DNA of 64,000 nt from Stenocarpella maydis (GCA_002270565.1 NQMI01000128.1:1-64000), one strand, 5' to 3'; shown: positions 1 to 11,418, counted from the first letter of the stretch. Numbers and translations are program-made. Notes: generated by a model not told the origin, from the sequence alone.

Positions 1-2340
1 ACTCTAGAGTACATCCATAAATATATAATCCACTTTAACAACATAAATCTCCATGGAGAGATCATACATACTTCTCGACTATAGAGAAAAGTATAAAAAC
101 TAAGCTATCGGCACAAAGCATACGAATGAAACGGAGAAGATTGACTGCTGGTGAAGCACTATATTCCCTAGCACCAGCGAGGAAGAATCTTCATAGCTTC
201 TAAGCATCGACGTTTAAATAATAGATTTATAGCAAGCGCATAGTTGACGTCACATTGAGGTAGTTTAAGATAATATCAAATTTACCTTATACCTAATAAT
301 ATGCATCTAATCAGAGCTCAAGCATTACTTATATCCAATTTTAAATAAAGCAGAAAAAGACTATACTAAGTCCTAAACCTATAGCTTGAGGTATATCCCT
401 ATCCAGGACTGGCTTAAAAGGCTACTCATTAAGAGAGGTATTATCCCTATAAGCAAGGAGCTCTCTGATCAGAACAGCATTAGTCTCACCAAACGCAAGA
501 ATATCCAAAATCAGCATTTTAATCAAGGTAGCAAGGATAGCATCTATAGCCTTAGCTTTAGGGGTCTGGGGGATTAGGGGTCCTTTTTTAGGCTTAGCTT
601 TAGTTGATTTTTCAGTCTTACTTAAACCTATTAGATTACCCTTCATTTTACTTTTCCCATCCCCAGCTATAGTAGAAGTCTCTTGCTAGATTTCTAGCAC
701 TACCTCCTCTTTATTAGAAATTATTCTTCAGTTCCCTAAAAGATATATTGCCCTTAAGTTTAAAGCGGTTAGCAATTAGAAACTAATATCTCTAAATGCA
801 AGGTAAGTCCATCCTTCCTTTTAAAAGCAAAAATTCCAAACAGCCTCTAGTAAACTTCTTAATACTATAATATTCCATATCCCTATAAAAAGCTAGGGCT
901 ATAGGATTAAGCTAATTAGACCTACCTTTATAAATATCCTCTTAAGAGCTAAGAAATAGCAAGGTCCAAAGGGTAGCATTTCTAAAGGGCATTAAAAATA
1001 TAACAGGCTAAAAAATCGCCTAAATAGGTAAGACAAAAGCATAACGCTCCTAATCAGAGATCCCAGATAAAGTAGGGGCAGGTTCCTAAAAAAACCAGCA
1101 TCCTTAAGGTAGACCTTTCTTTAATAAGAGCCCCCTTACCTTATCTACATCCTACTCCCTTCCCCTAAAGGGAGAACCTCCAGTAAATAGGAGAGTAAAA
1201 TAAACATCTCCTGCCAGAAAAACAGAAGACATAGGTCCTAATCTATCCCTCACTATAACAATAGAAGCAAATATTTCTCTACACTAGCACTACAGCTAAA
1301 GAGGCAAGGTATAAGTACTATCCAAGATTATCAAATATTTCTCTATAACAAGCATATCTAAGAGAAGCAAAGGCATAAGTGCTATTCAGGGTCCACAGAG
1401 ACACATATAGGACAGGTCAGGTCCTAATCACTCCCTTATAGTAACAGTAAAGTCAAATATTTCTTAATACCAAAGGTCCTTCAGAAGAGGCAAGATGCAA
1501 GTGCTATCCAAGATTATCAAATGTTTCTCTACACCAGACATATCCAAAAGAAACAGGGGCATAAGTACTATCCAAAGTTCACTAAGACGCATATAAGAAT
1601 AACCAGGTATAATTAGAATAAAAGGTATCAATATAAAAGGTTATATTAAGTATCATAAAGTCTTACTATAGGCAAAGGCAAGAGCTACTTAACTGCTAGT
1701 CTTATAGAAGAGGACAACATAAATACCCAGAATACCCTCATGCTACTAATGCCAGCCATCCTGACCGCAGGGGGTACTAACAACAGCAGAAGCTCCAAGC
1801 TTACCAATCAGAAGAACAGCAGTCAGTAGGGCAGGAACCTCTTCAACTCCCTACAAAAGCATGCAACATCCAGCACCACCATCACCCAACCCAACATCAT
1901 ACAACATCAGACAATATCTTAAATATAATATTCAATAGGGTAACCAAATATTATAATAACAACTCAAAAGAAAAAACTAAAGAAGGGCCTAATTAATTAA
2001 ACCAGGGCTCCATTATACCCAGTTTACCTATATTAGGGAATTAACATACCAAACCTTTAGGTGCCATATCTAAGGGCAAGAAAGTTTTAGGTAATATAGG
2101 CGATTAGGATCCACCAAACCTTCTTAATACCAGTCCTTTATATCCCTTCCAAGGAAATAAGCCCTAATCAGATACCATCAAATCCAATCAAAATAAATTT
2201 CTAAAGCCCAAAAACACAAATCCCTCAGTAGCTTTTCCAGAAACATATAACTAAGCCAGAGGTTCCATACTTCACTACCAAATTAAGTACACCAGGAGGG
2301 AGTTTAAGATATAGCCGTCTGATGAATTTGTGCTATAGAA
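1..2340. repeat. AT-rich RIP-degraded repeat DNA, left part
   Basis: AT-rich sequence dominated by TA dinucleotides, with stop codons in all frames and no open frame beyond about 75 codons. The composition and the abundance of TAA/TAG fit repeat-induced point mutation, which turns CpA into TpA in repeated DNA of ascomycetes. No transposon family could be recognised in this part. The best short frame is on the minus strand at 422-646: lysine- and proline-rich, then hydrophobic, of unknown origin. It contains the tandem array at 1268-1580. Confidence is high that no intact gene is present, lower on the exact cause of the AT bias. Confidence 0.75.
1268..1580. repeat. Imperfect two-level tandem repeat (period 186 bp, half-units offset 64 bp)
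   Basis: The motif CAAATATTTCT or a close variant begins at 1268, 1332, 1454 and 1518. The first pair and the second pair are each 64 bp apart, and the pairs are offset by exactly 186 bp. Each motif is followed at a similar distance by an AAGTGCTAT / AAGTACTAT block. This is a two-copy 186 bp unit that itself contains two diverged half-units. It lies in RIP-type DNA, so it could be part of a decayed long terminal repeat or a small satellite. Confidence 0.65.
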
Positions 2341-2800
2341 TAGCATTCAGTTCAGCGTGTGTTTCGGCAGGGTCGCAGTGTGGTGCTCTGAGGCGAATTC
2401 GGACGATTGACAATGGTCTGGACAACTTTGTATTGAATTAAGTTGGGCTTCTGTAAGCCCTCCTTATATACCCTCCGACGTCGTCTCACCCCTGGGCACG
2501 CTGCGGTAGGCTCTGGTGCAAATTTGCAAATGCCGGAAAATTCGCCCTTCCAACACACCATCTTTGGTTCCAAGCAACTAGCCAACCACAGCCCTAGCAA
2601 TGCCCAAATTAAGTACATACAAACTTCAGAAATCAGGCTATCCAATGCACTAAGTCATATACTTTTTGGGTAAGAAATAAGGGTAATGCAGAGGTCTGAA
2701 TTAAGGTGCAAATGCAGGCCAAAATAATCGACTCACGGCCACCAAACTCATCTTGCGTCACGCACGCACTGGGCGTACTTAGCGAAAATCGCCTGACTCG

Positions 2801-2875
2801 CAAGTCTAGGGTAACTCCTTGCTAGGAAGTCTAGGGTAACTCCTTACAACGAAGTCTAGGGTAACTCCTTGCACG
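2801..2875. repeat. Three-copy 25 bp tandem repeat
   Basis: Three consecutive 25 bp units occupy 2801-2825, 2826-2850 and 2851-2875. Their shared core is AAGTCTAGGGTAACTCCTT, and variation is mostly in the last five bases of each unit. The surrounding 2350-2940 segment is less AT-rich than the rest of the block. The array sits about 70 bp upstream of the truncated copia relic. Its function is unknown. Confidence 0.85.
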
Positions 2876-2945
2876 GAGTACCAACGCCCTGCTGAGCGGT
2901 TCCGTTTAACAAACCTACTACACCTACTATATAGAGGCCCTAAAA

Positions 2946-4001
2946 ATGAAGATCTCTACATACAACCCGTGCCTCCTATTTACTACTAACGGGCTATATA
3001 ACTTTAGCATCTTAGGGATACAGATAGATGATACCTTCTTCTTTATAATACTAATGTTCTCTAAGAGGGAGGAAGATAAGCTAAGAAAGAAAAAGTTCTA
3101 TATAAAGCTGAAGGAAGTTCTAATACCTAAAAAGCTAATAGAATTTAATAGTGGAAGAATTAAGTTGGATAAAGAGAATATCTTATTTATATAAAAAGGA
3201 TAAGCTGCATGATTGGAACTAATCAACCCCTGTACGGATGATGCAGCCTAGCAGTATGTTGCCTAGAGAGCCCGAGGGGCGTATATTGCCTTAATCTGCT
3301 AACTAGAGTTATTATATAATCTTTCTATAGCTATATAAATTAGGGATCCTAAAGAGAAAGATATAGAAGCCTTAAATATATGAATTAAGTAGCAGAAGGA
3401 GAACCCTAATAGGGGGATTAAATTCATATTACTTAATTTAAGCTATATGAAGCTCTATATCTTTACGGATGAATCCTTTACTAATATTAAGGACCTTAAC
3501 TTACAGCTAGGATTCATTATTGCTATAGTAATAGAAGAAGACCGTATAAAGACTAACTTCAAGATCTATAGAAACATTATCCACTAGAGCTTAATAAAGT
3601 GCAAGCGAGTTACATGAAGCATACTAGCAAGCGAGCTATATGGAATGATAATAGGGTTTAAGAGCAGCATAGTACTTAGTATAATAATTAACTAAATCTT
3701 CAACTATCTAAAGGTGCTAAGAATACTAGTAGTAATCTATATAGACTCATGATCACTATATAAATGCTTAGTAAAGCTTAATATAACTAATAAGAAGAGG
3801 CTAATGATTAATATTATATTGCTAAGAGAAGCATATAAGAGGAAGAAGATATTAGAAGTATAATGGATTAATGGGAAGGATAACCTAGCAGATGCTTATA
3901 TAAAGAAAGTCCTAAATGAAGTACTAGAGCGGCTGATTATAATAAATACCCTAAGGATTAGAGTCAAGGTATATATTGAGCGCCTGGATAGGAAGAAGTA
4001 G
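2946..4001 (+). mobile_element. RIP-mutated, 5'-truncated Ty1/copia relic (end of reverse transcriptase plus RNase H)
   Basis: A single frame reads from 2946 to about 4001 with stop codons but no frameshift. The first open stretch (2946-3194) contains KISTYNPCLL, TTNGL and GIQIDDT, which match the downstream part of a fungal copia reverse transcriptase. Further on come RARGAYIA, FTDESFTNIKDLNLQLGFII (RNase H start), a SILASELYGM-type block and WINGKDNLADA near the end. The latter are RNase H/connection features of Ty1/copia polyproteins. Internal stops replace expected Gln, Trp or Arg codons (for example TAG at 3585 and TGA at 3615), as RIP would do. The integrase, gag and 5' reverse transcriptase parts are absent. 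No long terminal repeat pair was found. It cannot encode an active protein. Confidence 0.85.
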
Positions 4002-5290
4002 GTAGTCTATATAAAAAGGGGGAGGAATTAGAGAGGGGGTCTGAATGTATGAAGGATAGGCTNATATGCAATCCTTAAATTTATAAGTCTTAGGCTTACA
4101 CCTTAGGTATTTCTCACTAACTCGCTTATTATGCAACTGGATTAAGATCGCATAAAAGTAGCTTGGATAATAAAGGAGGTAGGCAATAATATTAGCTCTG
4201 GATATATTAATATCCGCCAGAATACAAATATTATATAAGGGAAGGGTAGCAACTATACGCTTAGCCTCCTATTATATTTATATAAAGGTTAGAAATATAG
4301 TAAAGGAGGGGAAAGGGCTTATATAAATATTAATGTAAAGGGTAGTAAGAAGAGTCTAATTCATAAAGTTACTAGTTAGGAGAATCATAATGCAGCAGCT
4401 GGTAGTTAGGCCAGGCATAGAATTCAGGATACTAAAGAGCAGCTCTAGTGGGTAAGCACTACCCATTGGTAGAGGAACCGAGGGTGCCGCCACAACAGAT
4501 ATAGGCTCAATAGGAGGTACAATAGGCAAGATAGGCGAGCTATGAGGGCCATAAGAAGAAGAGCGCAAGCTAAAAGATATTATATAAGTAAGGAAATTTT
4601 ATTAAATAAGTTTAAAAAAAAAGTAATTATATAAATATATACTAAAGGTTTATATATAGGTGTATAAGTATTATATAATGAAGAAAGGAAGAAGGGAAGA
4701 GAGAGAGAGAGAGGAAGAGGTTTTATATTGGGGAGGAAGCATATGGCACTAGTATCCCTAGCTAGCAATAAGTTAGTTATACAAGTAAATAACTCATGAA
4801 GGAGATATCTTATTAAGGATGTACTTCTTTTACTCCTTCTATATATATGAAGAGCTATAGAGTAAGGATAATAAGGGAAGTATAAGTAGTTAGAAGTAGA
4901 AAAGATATTAGATAATAACTAATATTAGCTAAGTGGTTAGAGGTTGCAAGCAGTATATAAAGTGAAAAGTAGCATAATCTATAGGAGGAGAGGAGGGGGA
5001 TTTTACTAAGAAGGAAGGTATATAAGTAGTTCAACCTACTTAGAGGCTGAAAGAGAGATATATGATTATAAAAGAAAAGATCCCTAGTGTTAGAATAGCA
5101 CTTAGGATCGCACATTAGTATAGGGATGAGGTGGCTTAGTTAGCCACCTAGGTACCGCACGGAGGCCTTAAGCCCCTACCATGTGCTTCCCCTCCCTCAT
5201 TTCAGAACCTAGATAGATTATCAAATAACAGAACTAGTTTGATAACCACTGTATGTACGTACCAACAGCCATATGGCAAAGGCCATTCAA
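4002..5290. repeat. AT-rich degraded DNA after the copia relic
   Basis: TA-rich sequence with no recognisable coding frame beyond about 86 codons and one ambiguous base at 4063. It may include the decayed 3' long terminal repeat of the copia element, but no terminal TG...CA pair could be located. At 5141-5157 it holds the 17-mer tagccacctaggtaccg, which recurs exactly at 18206-18222 in the GC-rich part of the window. Nothing else is supportable. Confidence 0.6.
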
Positions 5291-6555
5291 CAAATTCAGC
5301 TTTATAATAAATATAATTATTATATTAATAACAATTGTATATTTATTAAGATTAAAATACCTAAAGTTACTTAAATTAATAATAAGAAATAAATAATAAT
5401 AATTAAAAATATTAATATAAGAAGTATATATATTTTATTAATTTTAATTATTTAGCTTAGTTAATATATTTTAAACTGAAATAGAAAATTAAATGTTTTA
5501 ACCTTTATATAATATGTTTTCTTTATATATATATAAATATTTAAGAAAATAAATAAAGATAAATTAAATACTTTAATAAAGAAAGAAATTATAAAACCGT
5601 ATTAAATTATTAAAGATTAATTATAAATATTAATAAGAGGTATATATTACTTAACAGTAATTAATATTATAAAAAGAACAGATTTATTAATATTTCTTTG
5701 ATATTATATTTATTTCTTAGAAATATATATACTAACGAAATTAATTCTTTTATTTAAGCATTTATTAATTATGTTATGAAATTTAAATCTTTTTATGTAT
5801 TTAAATAAGTTTATAAGACGAGGTTCATAATGAATAATATTATAATTATATTTAAAAGAATTAAATATTTATCTTAAATTTAAATTTATATTGTTTTCAA
5901 CGTAATATTTATTAAAGAACTTTAATATTATCCACTTCGTTTTTTAATAAGCATAGTTTTGAATATGTTTTTATAATTAATAAAATATGAATAAAGAAAG
6001 TTTTATTAAAAGTAAAATCTTTATTCATTAAAATAACCTACTTGTATTAACTATAAAGAGTGGTAATTAATTATTAATAGAGTTATAAATCATAAAACAC
6101 AAATATATAATCAAATAAAAGTAAGTTTATATACTTAATAAAGGTAGTATAATAATATTTGAATATTAAAAAGTTCAAACAATTTAAATATAATTTAAAA
6201 CAAGAGTTAATATTCAAAAACATATATAATAATTAAAAAAGAAAAAAGAGTAACTAGCTAAAAAGACTATTGGTAATAATCATACGCTACTATATAATAA
6301 ATTAAGTGACAAATACTGGAATAAGTTTTAAAACCCCTAAATATAATATATAAGGATATATAAAAGAAGATTAACGGTTTAAGAAATATAATATAAATTA
6401 TATTATATTAAATTTGTCTTATTTAATCTTAATTAATACAAATACATATATATTTCAATGATTTATAATATATTAAAGCTATATATATATAGATAATATT
6501 AATTGATATAAAATATACATAAAAGATTAATTCTCGTAGGACAAGTAATTTTACA
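5291..6555. repeat. Extremely AT-rich segment without coding potential
   Basis: Almost pure A/T with short TA-rich words and stops in every frame. No homologous domain, RNA gene or clear repeat unit could be read in it. It is the most AT-biased part of the window and is followed by a short poly-G run near 6598. It could be very old RIP-mutated repeat DNA. No centromere or origin claim can be made from sequence alone. Confidence 0.6.
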
Positions 6556-6976
6556 AAGCAATGCAGGAAGGCCCCTTCTTATAGCCTTAGAGGGAGGGGG
6601 GGGGGGATGCTAAGGCTAGTTTTCCTCCAGATTCTGAAATATACCGGTTCCCCTAGACCCCGAAATACACCCCTCTCCAGACTATTATAAAGAATAAGCA
6701 ATAGTCCGCCCGAAACAACTAAAATTACTTTCCTCCTTTAATTAGATAAGCCACCTGAATTTAGCTCTATTGGACCCTTTATAGCTCTTAATTTCTGGCC
6801 TGCTTATCCCTACTCTCGTTCTATTATAGCACGCTTGGTCTGTAATCCTTCTCCTCTCGCTTAGCTGCCTTTTTGTAAGCCTAGGATTAATGGCTATTAT
6901 TAATCGCTGGCATGGGAACCTAGTAATTCGCTTCTTTAGTCCCCACCTACTTGCTTGCATTCCGGTTGTGCTCCTA

Positions 6977-8011
6977 AATCATTATGATTCTCATTGCAGC
7001 GGGTAATAGGTGATGTAATAGTAGTATAGCCGGAATAGAGAATAGAGATAATGATGAAGACCTTAAGATACCTGATTGCTTAGGGGTTATCCCACCTATA
7101 TTTATATTTCCTCCTGGGGATATATTCCTAATGCTTGCCTCCAATATCTGCTGCAAGAGAAGTTTAATAGGGTTACCCTGCGGCATTCTAGCCCTACTCC
7201 AATCAGGCGTTTGTAGAGCAGTTCTTGCTTCACTCGGTGTCTTAAGACTATCTTCTCCATATTTATATGCCCCATTTACTTAAGGCAGAGGCTTAGGTAT
7301 CTTGGATGGGTCTTTATAAAGTCTAAGCCCAAATATTGTAATCAGATCCTTTACGGCTGCATTAGGTGTTTTAGATATTAGGATAGGTGGCTGGTTCTTT
7401 AAGCTATTAGGGGTAATAGGAGTTTTATTTAATCTAGAAGTCTGGATGTTAGTAGGCCTTGAAAGATCAGCCTTATTAAATCTTGCTATAAGGAAGCCTA
7501 GCAGATTTTATCCTAGTTCTAATCTTATACTAGGTATAGTGTAATACTTGGTCTCCCCCTTATTTATCCCTAAGATATTGGCTTAAGAGTATATAATATT
7601 CTTTCCTGCTATAAGCCTCTTATACTTATTATAGCTAATAACTGGAGTATTCTAAACGCCCTTAATTAGACGCCTGGATCCATTAATTTCCAATTGGATA
7701 GTAAAACCCTAGATAAGAGCTAAGGCTTTCTTAGCGAGTAAGCTAGGAGGGGCGGATTTAAGCAGCCTAATCTTGATCCAGTCTCCAAACTCCTAGCCAT
7801 TCTTTCTATAATTCTCCCGGAAGAAAAAGGCAATATAGGTGGCCATAAGGAGTCTACAGGTAGTTAATCCTAGCTGCAGCATAACCTTTACTTGGATCGC
7901 TATATATACTTATTTTAAGAATCCTTTAAGTAGCCCAAGAGTAAGGAAGTATATAATACAGTCCCTTATACGGGGGTATATCCTATTATGAGTTCTCCAA
8001 TCAGGATAAGT
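6977..8011 (-). pseudogene. Decayed minus-strand reading frame of unknown family (about 345 codons)
   Basis: On the minus strand one frame can be followed from 8011 down to the stop just before 6977 without any indel. It is interrupted by seven in-frame stops, all TAA or TAG and none TGA. In each case a Gln codon (CAA/CAG) changed by C-to-T gives the observed stop, the RIP signature. Between stops the translation is protein-like. It includes RTHNRIYPRIRD, LLMATYIAFFFRENYRKNG, INGSRRLIKGV, NILGINKGETKYYTIPSIRL and LLGFLIARFNKADL, then a Pro/Asn/Ser-rich part and an open 70-codon tail (6974-7186). I do not recognise the family. It is not the copia polyprotein seen at 2946-4001. It may be a gene of a mobile element or a host gene copied within repeats. 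Confidence 0.6.
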
Positions 8012-9750
8012 GTTGATTATNCTAATTATAATATTTATAACTTTAATAAGTTAGGCTTTATAATGAATAGTAGTTTATTAAGAATTATTATTATATAATT
8101 AGATTAATAGAGAATAGTAAAATAAATGCAGATTATGAATTATTCATAAATGATCAGTAATAAGTCAATTATTAAGAATAAGTAATGTAAATTATTACTT
8201 CTAATTATAAAGATTAATATATATTTTATAAGTTAATATATTATAAGTACTCTTTCAAATAATGAAATTATTAAAATACGCTTAAAAGATAAATAATTAA
8301 TAAATATACTATAAAATAAATTTAATATTTTCAATAACATATCATATTATAGAAAAAGGTGTTTATTAATCATTAGTTCTTAATAAATATAAGAGCTATT
8401 ACTTCATAGATTTTAAGTTATATTATAATATAAAAAATATTTTCACCTTTCATATACCGTTTTACTTATTTTACCTACTTTAGTTACTTAATATTAAATA
8501 TTTTAGCTTATTAAAGAAGTCCTATAGTATAAAAATCACTTAGTCTTATTAATTTAAGTAATTTAAGCCTTATTATATTAAGTAATGTTTTACGGTTTTT
8601 ATTATAAATAAAAAGGGTTTTAGGTTGAGAATTATTAACAGAACGTTTAAGGATATAAGTTTGATCTTATTAGATTAAAAAGCTATACCTTTTAAACTAA
8701 ATTTCAAAGTTTAAATACTAATGAGATAGCTACGCTCCTTACCATTACTTATACTTTAAGTCTCTTAAATAATACAAATTTTAATAAACACAGCTTTATA
8801 ATTAACCTTAATTAAGGGTTATATCTTTTATTAATATGGAAGCTCTTCAATATTAATTTTAAGAATTATTAACTAGTTAGTAAAGTGAATATAATTATTA
8901 GCCTATATAGTTACCTTATTAATTTAAGAGGTTATTACTCTTTAAGAGATAAAGATAGTACTTTTTAAGTATTAAAGAGCTAAAAGAACTTATATATAAG
9001 ATAAAGGAGTACTCTATATATAGTATATTAGGGAAATAATTAATAAAAAGGAAATTGGGAATTAGCTAGCTAATACAATAAGTAGTAGTACTAATGAGTT
9101 AGTTTATAGTAGATTAAATAATTAATATTCTAATAACTTTACTAAGATAAGGGATAATATATAAATATATAAGAAGGATATAAAAGTATTTATAAATTCT
9201 GATTTTAATTAAATTAAATTAGTTTATTTTATTATAGTACTATAATCAAGATTCTAGTGCTTATGGTATAGATAAGTAGCTGACTTGTTAAGGTAGCCGG
9301 TTTATTAGTAGTTAATATTAATATTAATTTAAAGAAGATAACTTTTAATAAAAAAATATACTTTATATTAAATAATATTGACTTTATTTTTAAAATTTTA
9401 GTCTATTATAAACTATTAAATATAATATAGTTTACTAGTAATAGACTATATTAATAAGTAGATTAATAGGTACTCTTTTGCTAGAAATACTAATAAAAGA
9501 GTATATTAGGGAATATTAGGGGCTATATTATTACTTCCAAAGAAAATTATTAATATTAAATTATAAACTATTATTTTATATTATAAATCTTAATTGTAAA
9601 CTCTAAGAATAATAATAATAAGCTTAATAATAAGAAAGGTATTATAGATAATAGTTAGTATTAGTAGTAATATACTTATAGTATATCCCCTAATTATAAG
9701 GGCTAAAAAGTAAAAAAGCAGGCCTGGATTTACTTTATAATGTTATAGGA
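8012..9750. repeat. AT-rich RIP-type DNA, right part
   Basis: TA-rich sequence with one ambiguous base at 8021. Stops are dense in all frames and no family could be recognised. Composition shifts back to balanced, gene-like sequence over about 9700-9950, so the AT block has a fairly sharp right edge roughly 400-600 bp upstream of the first intact gene. Confidence 0.6.
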
Positions 9751-10349
9751 CTATAGGCGATGCTTGTGTACCCTGGTAGTAACTCTACTTAATTCATTTG
9801 GTATCCTTAATAAGTGTTTACTTCCTAGGCAGTACTACTGCATAACACAACTCCTACATCTCTATTTTACTTGAACAATAAAGGCTGTAGCTTATTCTCT
9901 ACATAGGCCATGATAGGATGAGACATACATCAGACAGAAGTAGCATGCAGGGCAATCATTATGGAGATGGTGGGACGAAAACACAACAGCAAGGATAATG
10001 TCAGCCTGCTCAATGACGTTGACCAGAATGTTTAATGTTTACCCAGGCAGGCCTCACTCACTTAGGTAAGCGGATGTTGCAGATGCCTCGGAGCCAAGCA
10101 AGGAAGACGCTTGGACCACAGGAGCTCTTGACTAGCTGCCGCAGCACAACAACACACGGGTTCCTAACCGCCCTCGCCCTCGGTCCACATCAACTTCCTG
10201 CCGCATCAAAGTACTCTCCTTCAAGCAACCGAACATTGGACCCAACCACCCCAACCTGCTAGCCACTTCGATCCCGCCACGCCCTGCGAAGCCTCAGCTC
10301 AACACCCAGGTAGCTTCCACTCTCCAACAAACAACCCCCACCCGCCGAC
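9751..10349 (+). promoter_or_regulatory. Boundary and presumed promoter/5' leader of the SAP-domain gene
   Basis: Balanced-composition sequence between the AT block and the first start codon. From about 10200 the DNA is rich in C, with ACAACCCCCACCCGCCGAC directly before the ATG, typical of filamentous-fungal leaders. No TATA box can be assigned confidently. A 75-codon frame at 10035-10262 has no protein-like features and is probably leader sequence. Confidence 0.4.
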
Positions 10350-11244
10350 ATGACGGACTACGCGAGCCTCAAGGTCCCTGACCTCAAGAAGTTGCTTCAA
10401 GAGCGCGGCCTGCAGCAGTCGGGCAACAAAGCAGACCTTATTGCGCGCCTGCAGGACAATGACAAGAGTAGGCGGCCCATCGTGTTTGCGCCCGCACCCA
10501 TTTAGCATTCAAGCTCACCAGACATCTGTCACTCTAGGTCAGGCCGAGGACGTGATTGATTGGGACGATGATGACACTAAGATTGCCTCTGCCGCCGCCA
10601 AGAAAGCAGACCCCAAAGCCTCTGCTCCTGCACCCGCTGCTGCTGCTACCACCGCAACAAACACAGACACCGCTTCTGCTCCAGCATCTGCGCCTGCCGA
10701 GGCTGAGCCAGCCAAACCAGCCTCTGCTCCTGCGGCCGAAGCCTCCAGCAATGCATCAAATGAACAGGCCGGTGCCCCAAGTGCGCTGGTAGAGAACAGC
10801 GCTGATCAGAAGGAGGAGAAGCCTGTCGAACACTCCCAGAGCTTTGCGATTGGTCTCGAGGCGAGCAACGCCGACGAGGAGCTCAAGAAGCGCGAGGCGC
10901 GCGCCAAGCGCTTCGGGATCACCTCTGATGCGAAATCTGAGGAAGCCAAGAAATTTGAGCGCGCCAAGAAATTCGGCGTCGACACCTCATCAGTCGTCAA
11001 GGGGCTTGATGAGGCTCTGCCGGAGCGTCGCCCCAAGCGTGGCCGTGAGCAGGGCGACCAGGCCGAAGGTGGAGGTAAGAGACAGAATTCAGAACGGCGC
11101 AACGGAGGGCACAACAGGCCCAGAGGTGGTCGTCGCGGAGGTGGTCGCAGGCATGAGGGCGGCGGTGGACGCAACACGATCACCGACCCTACCGAGAAGG
11201 CGAAGGCTGAGGCCAGGGCTAAGCGCTTCGGTGGCGGCAACTAG
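10350..11244 (+). CDS. SAP-domain RNA/DNA-binding protein, THO1-like
   Basis: Two exons, 10350-10467 and 10538-11244, give 274 residues. The 70 nt intron runs gtaggc...ctctag and joins DNDK to SQAED in frame. Residues 1-37 form a SAP motif (YASLKVPDLKKLLQERG, then NKADLIARL), a small helix-extension-helix fold that binds nucleic acid. An Ala/Pro/Ser-rich linker follows. Next come three copies of a basic ...AKRFG-type motif (REARAKRFG, FERAKKFG, KAEARAKRFG), an RGG/Arg-Gly-rich stretch and the end. This layout matches yeast THO1 / human SARNP proteins, which act in mRNP assembly and nuclear mRNA export. The start is the first ATG and directly begins the SAP domain. The stop is TAG, followed by an in-frame extension carrying another copy of the motif (see 11245-11418). 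Identification as THO1-like rests on domain order; the role in export is inferred. Confidence 0.85.
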
Positions 11245-11418
11245 GAGGTGCCGTCACCAGGTTTTCTTTCTACTGCTTCTGAACAAAGCAAGGCCGAGGC
11301 TAGAATCCGGCGCTGCGGCCGCAACGCCTACTACCAGCCGACGGGAGGCGTCTTGGATGATCCTGGGGAACGGAAGAAGGCTGAGGCACGCGCCAGGCGG
11401 TTCGGAAATGTCGACTAA
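11245..11418 (+). other. In-frame post-stop extension of the SAP gene with further repeats of its C-terminal motif
   Basis: Reading on in the same frame after the TAG at 11242-11244 gives 57 sense codons and then TAA at 11416-11418. The stretch contains SKAEARIRRCG and ERKKAEARARRFG, which repeat the KAEARAKRFG motif found just before the stop. The match is too specific for random 3' UTR. It may be a readthrough product, a recent nonsense mutation, or an exon used through unannotated splicing. No credible intron removing only the stop is visible: the best AG acceptor would need a ~30 nt intron. Confidence 0.65.

Noticed and set aside
1268..1580. CRISPR-like array
   Set aside because: Repeats are imperfect, irregularly spaced and in a eukaryotic RIP-type region; no array architecture.
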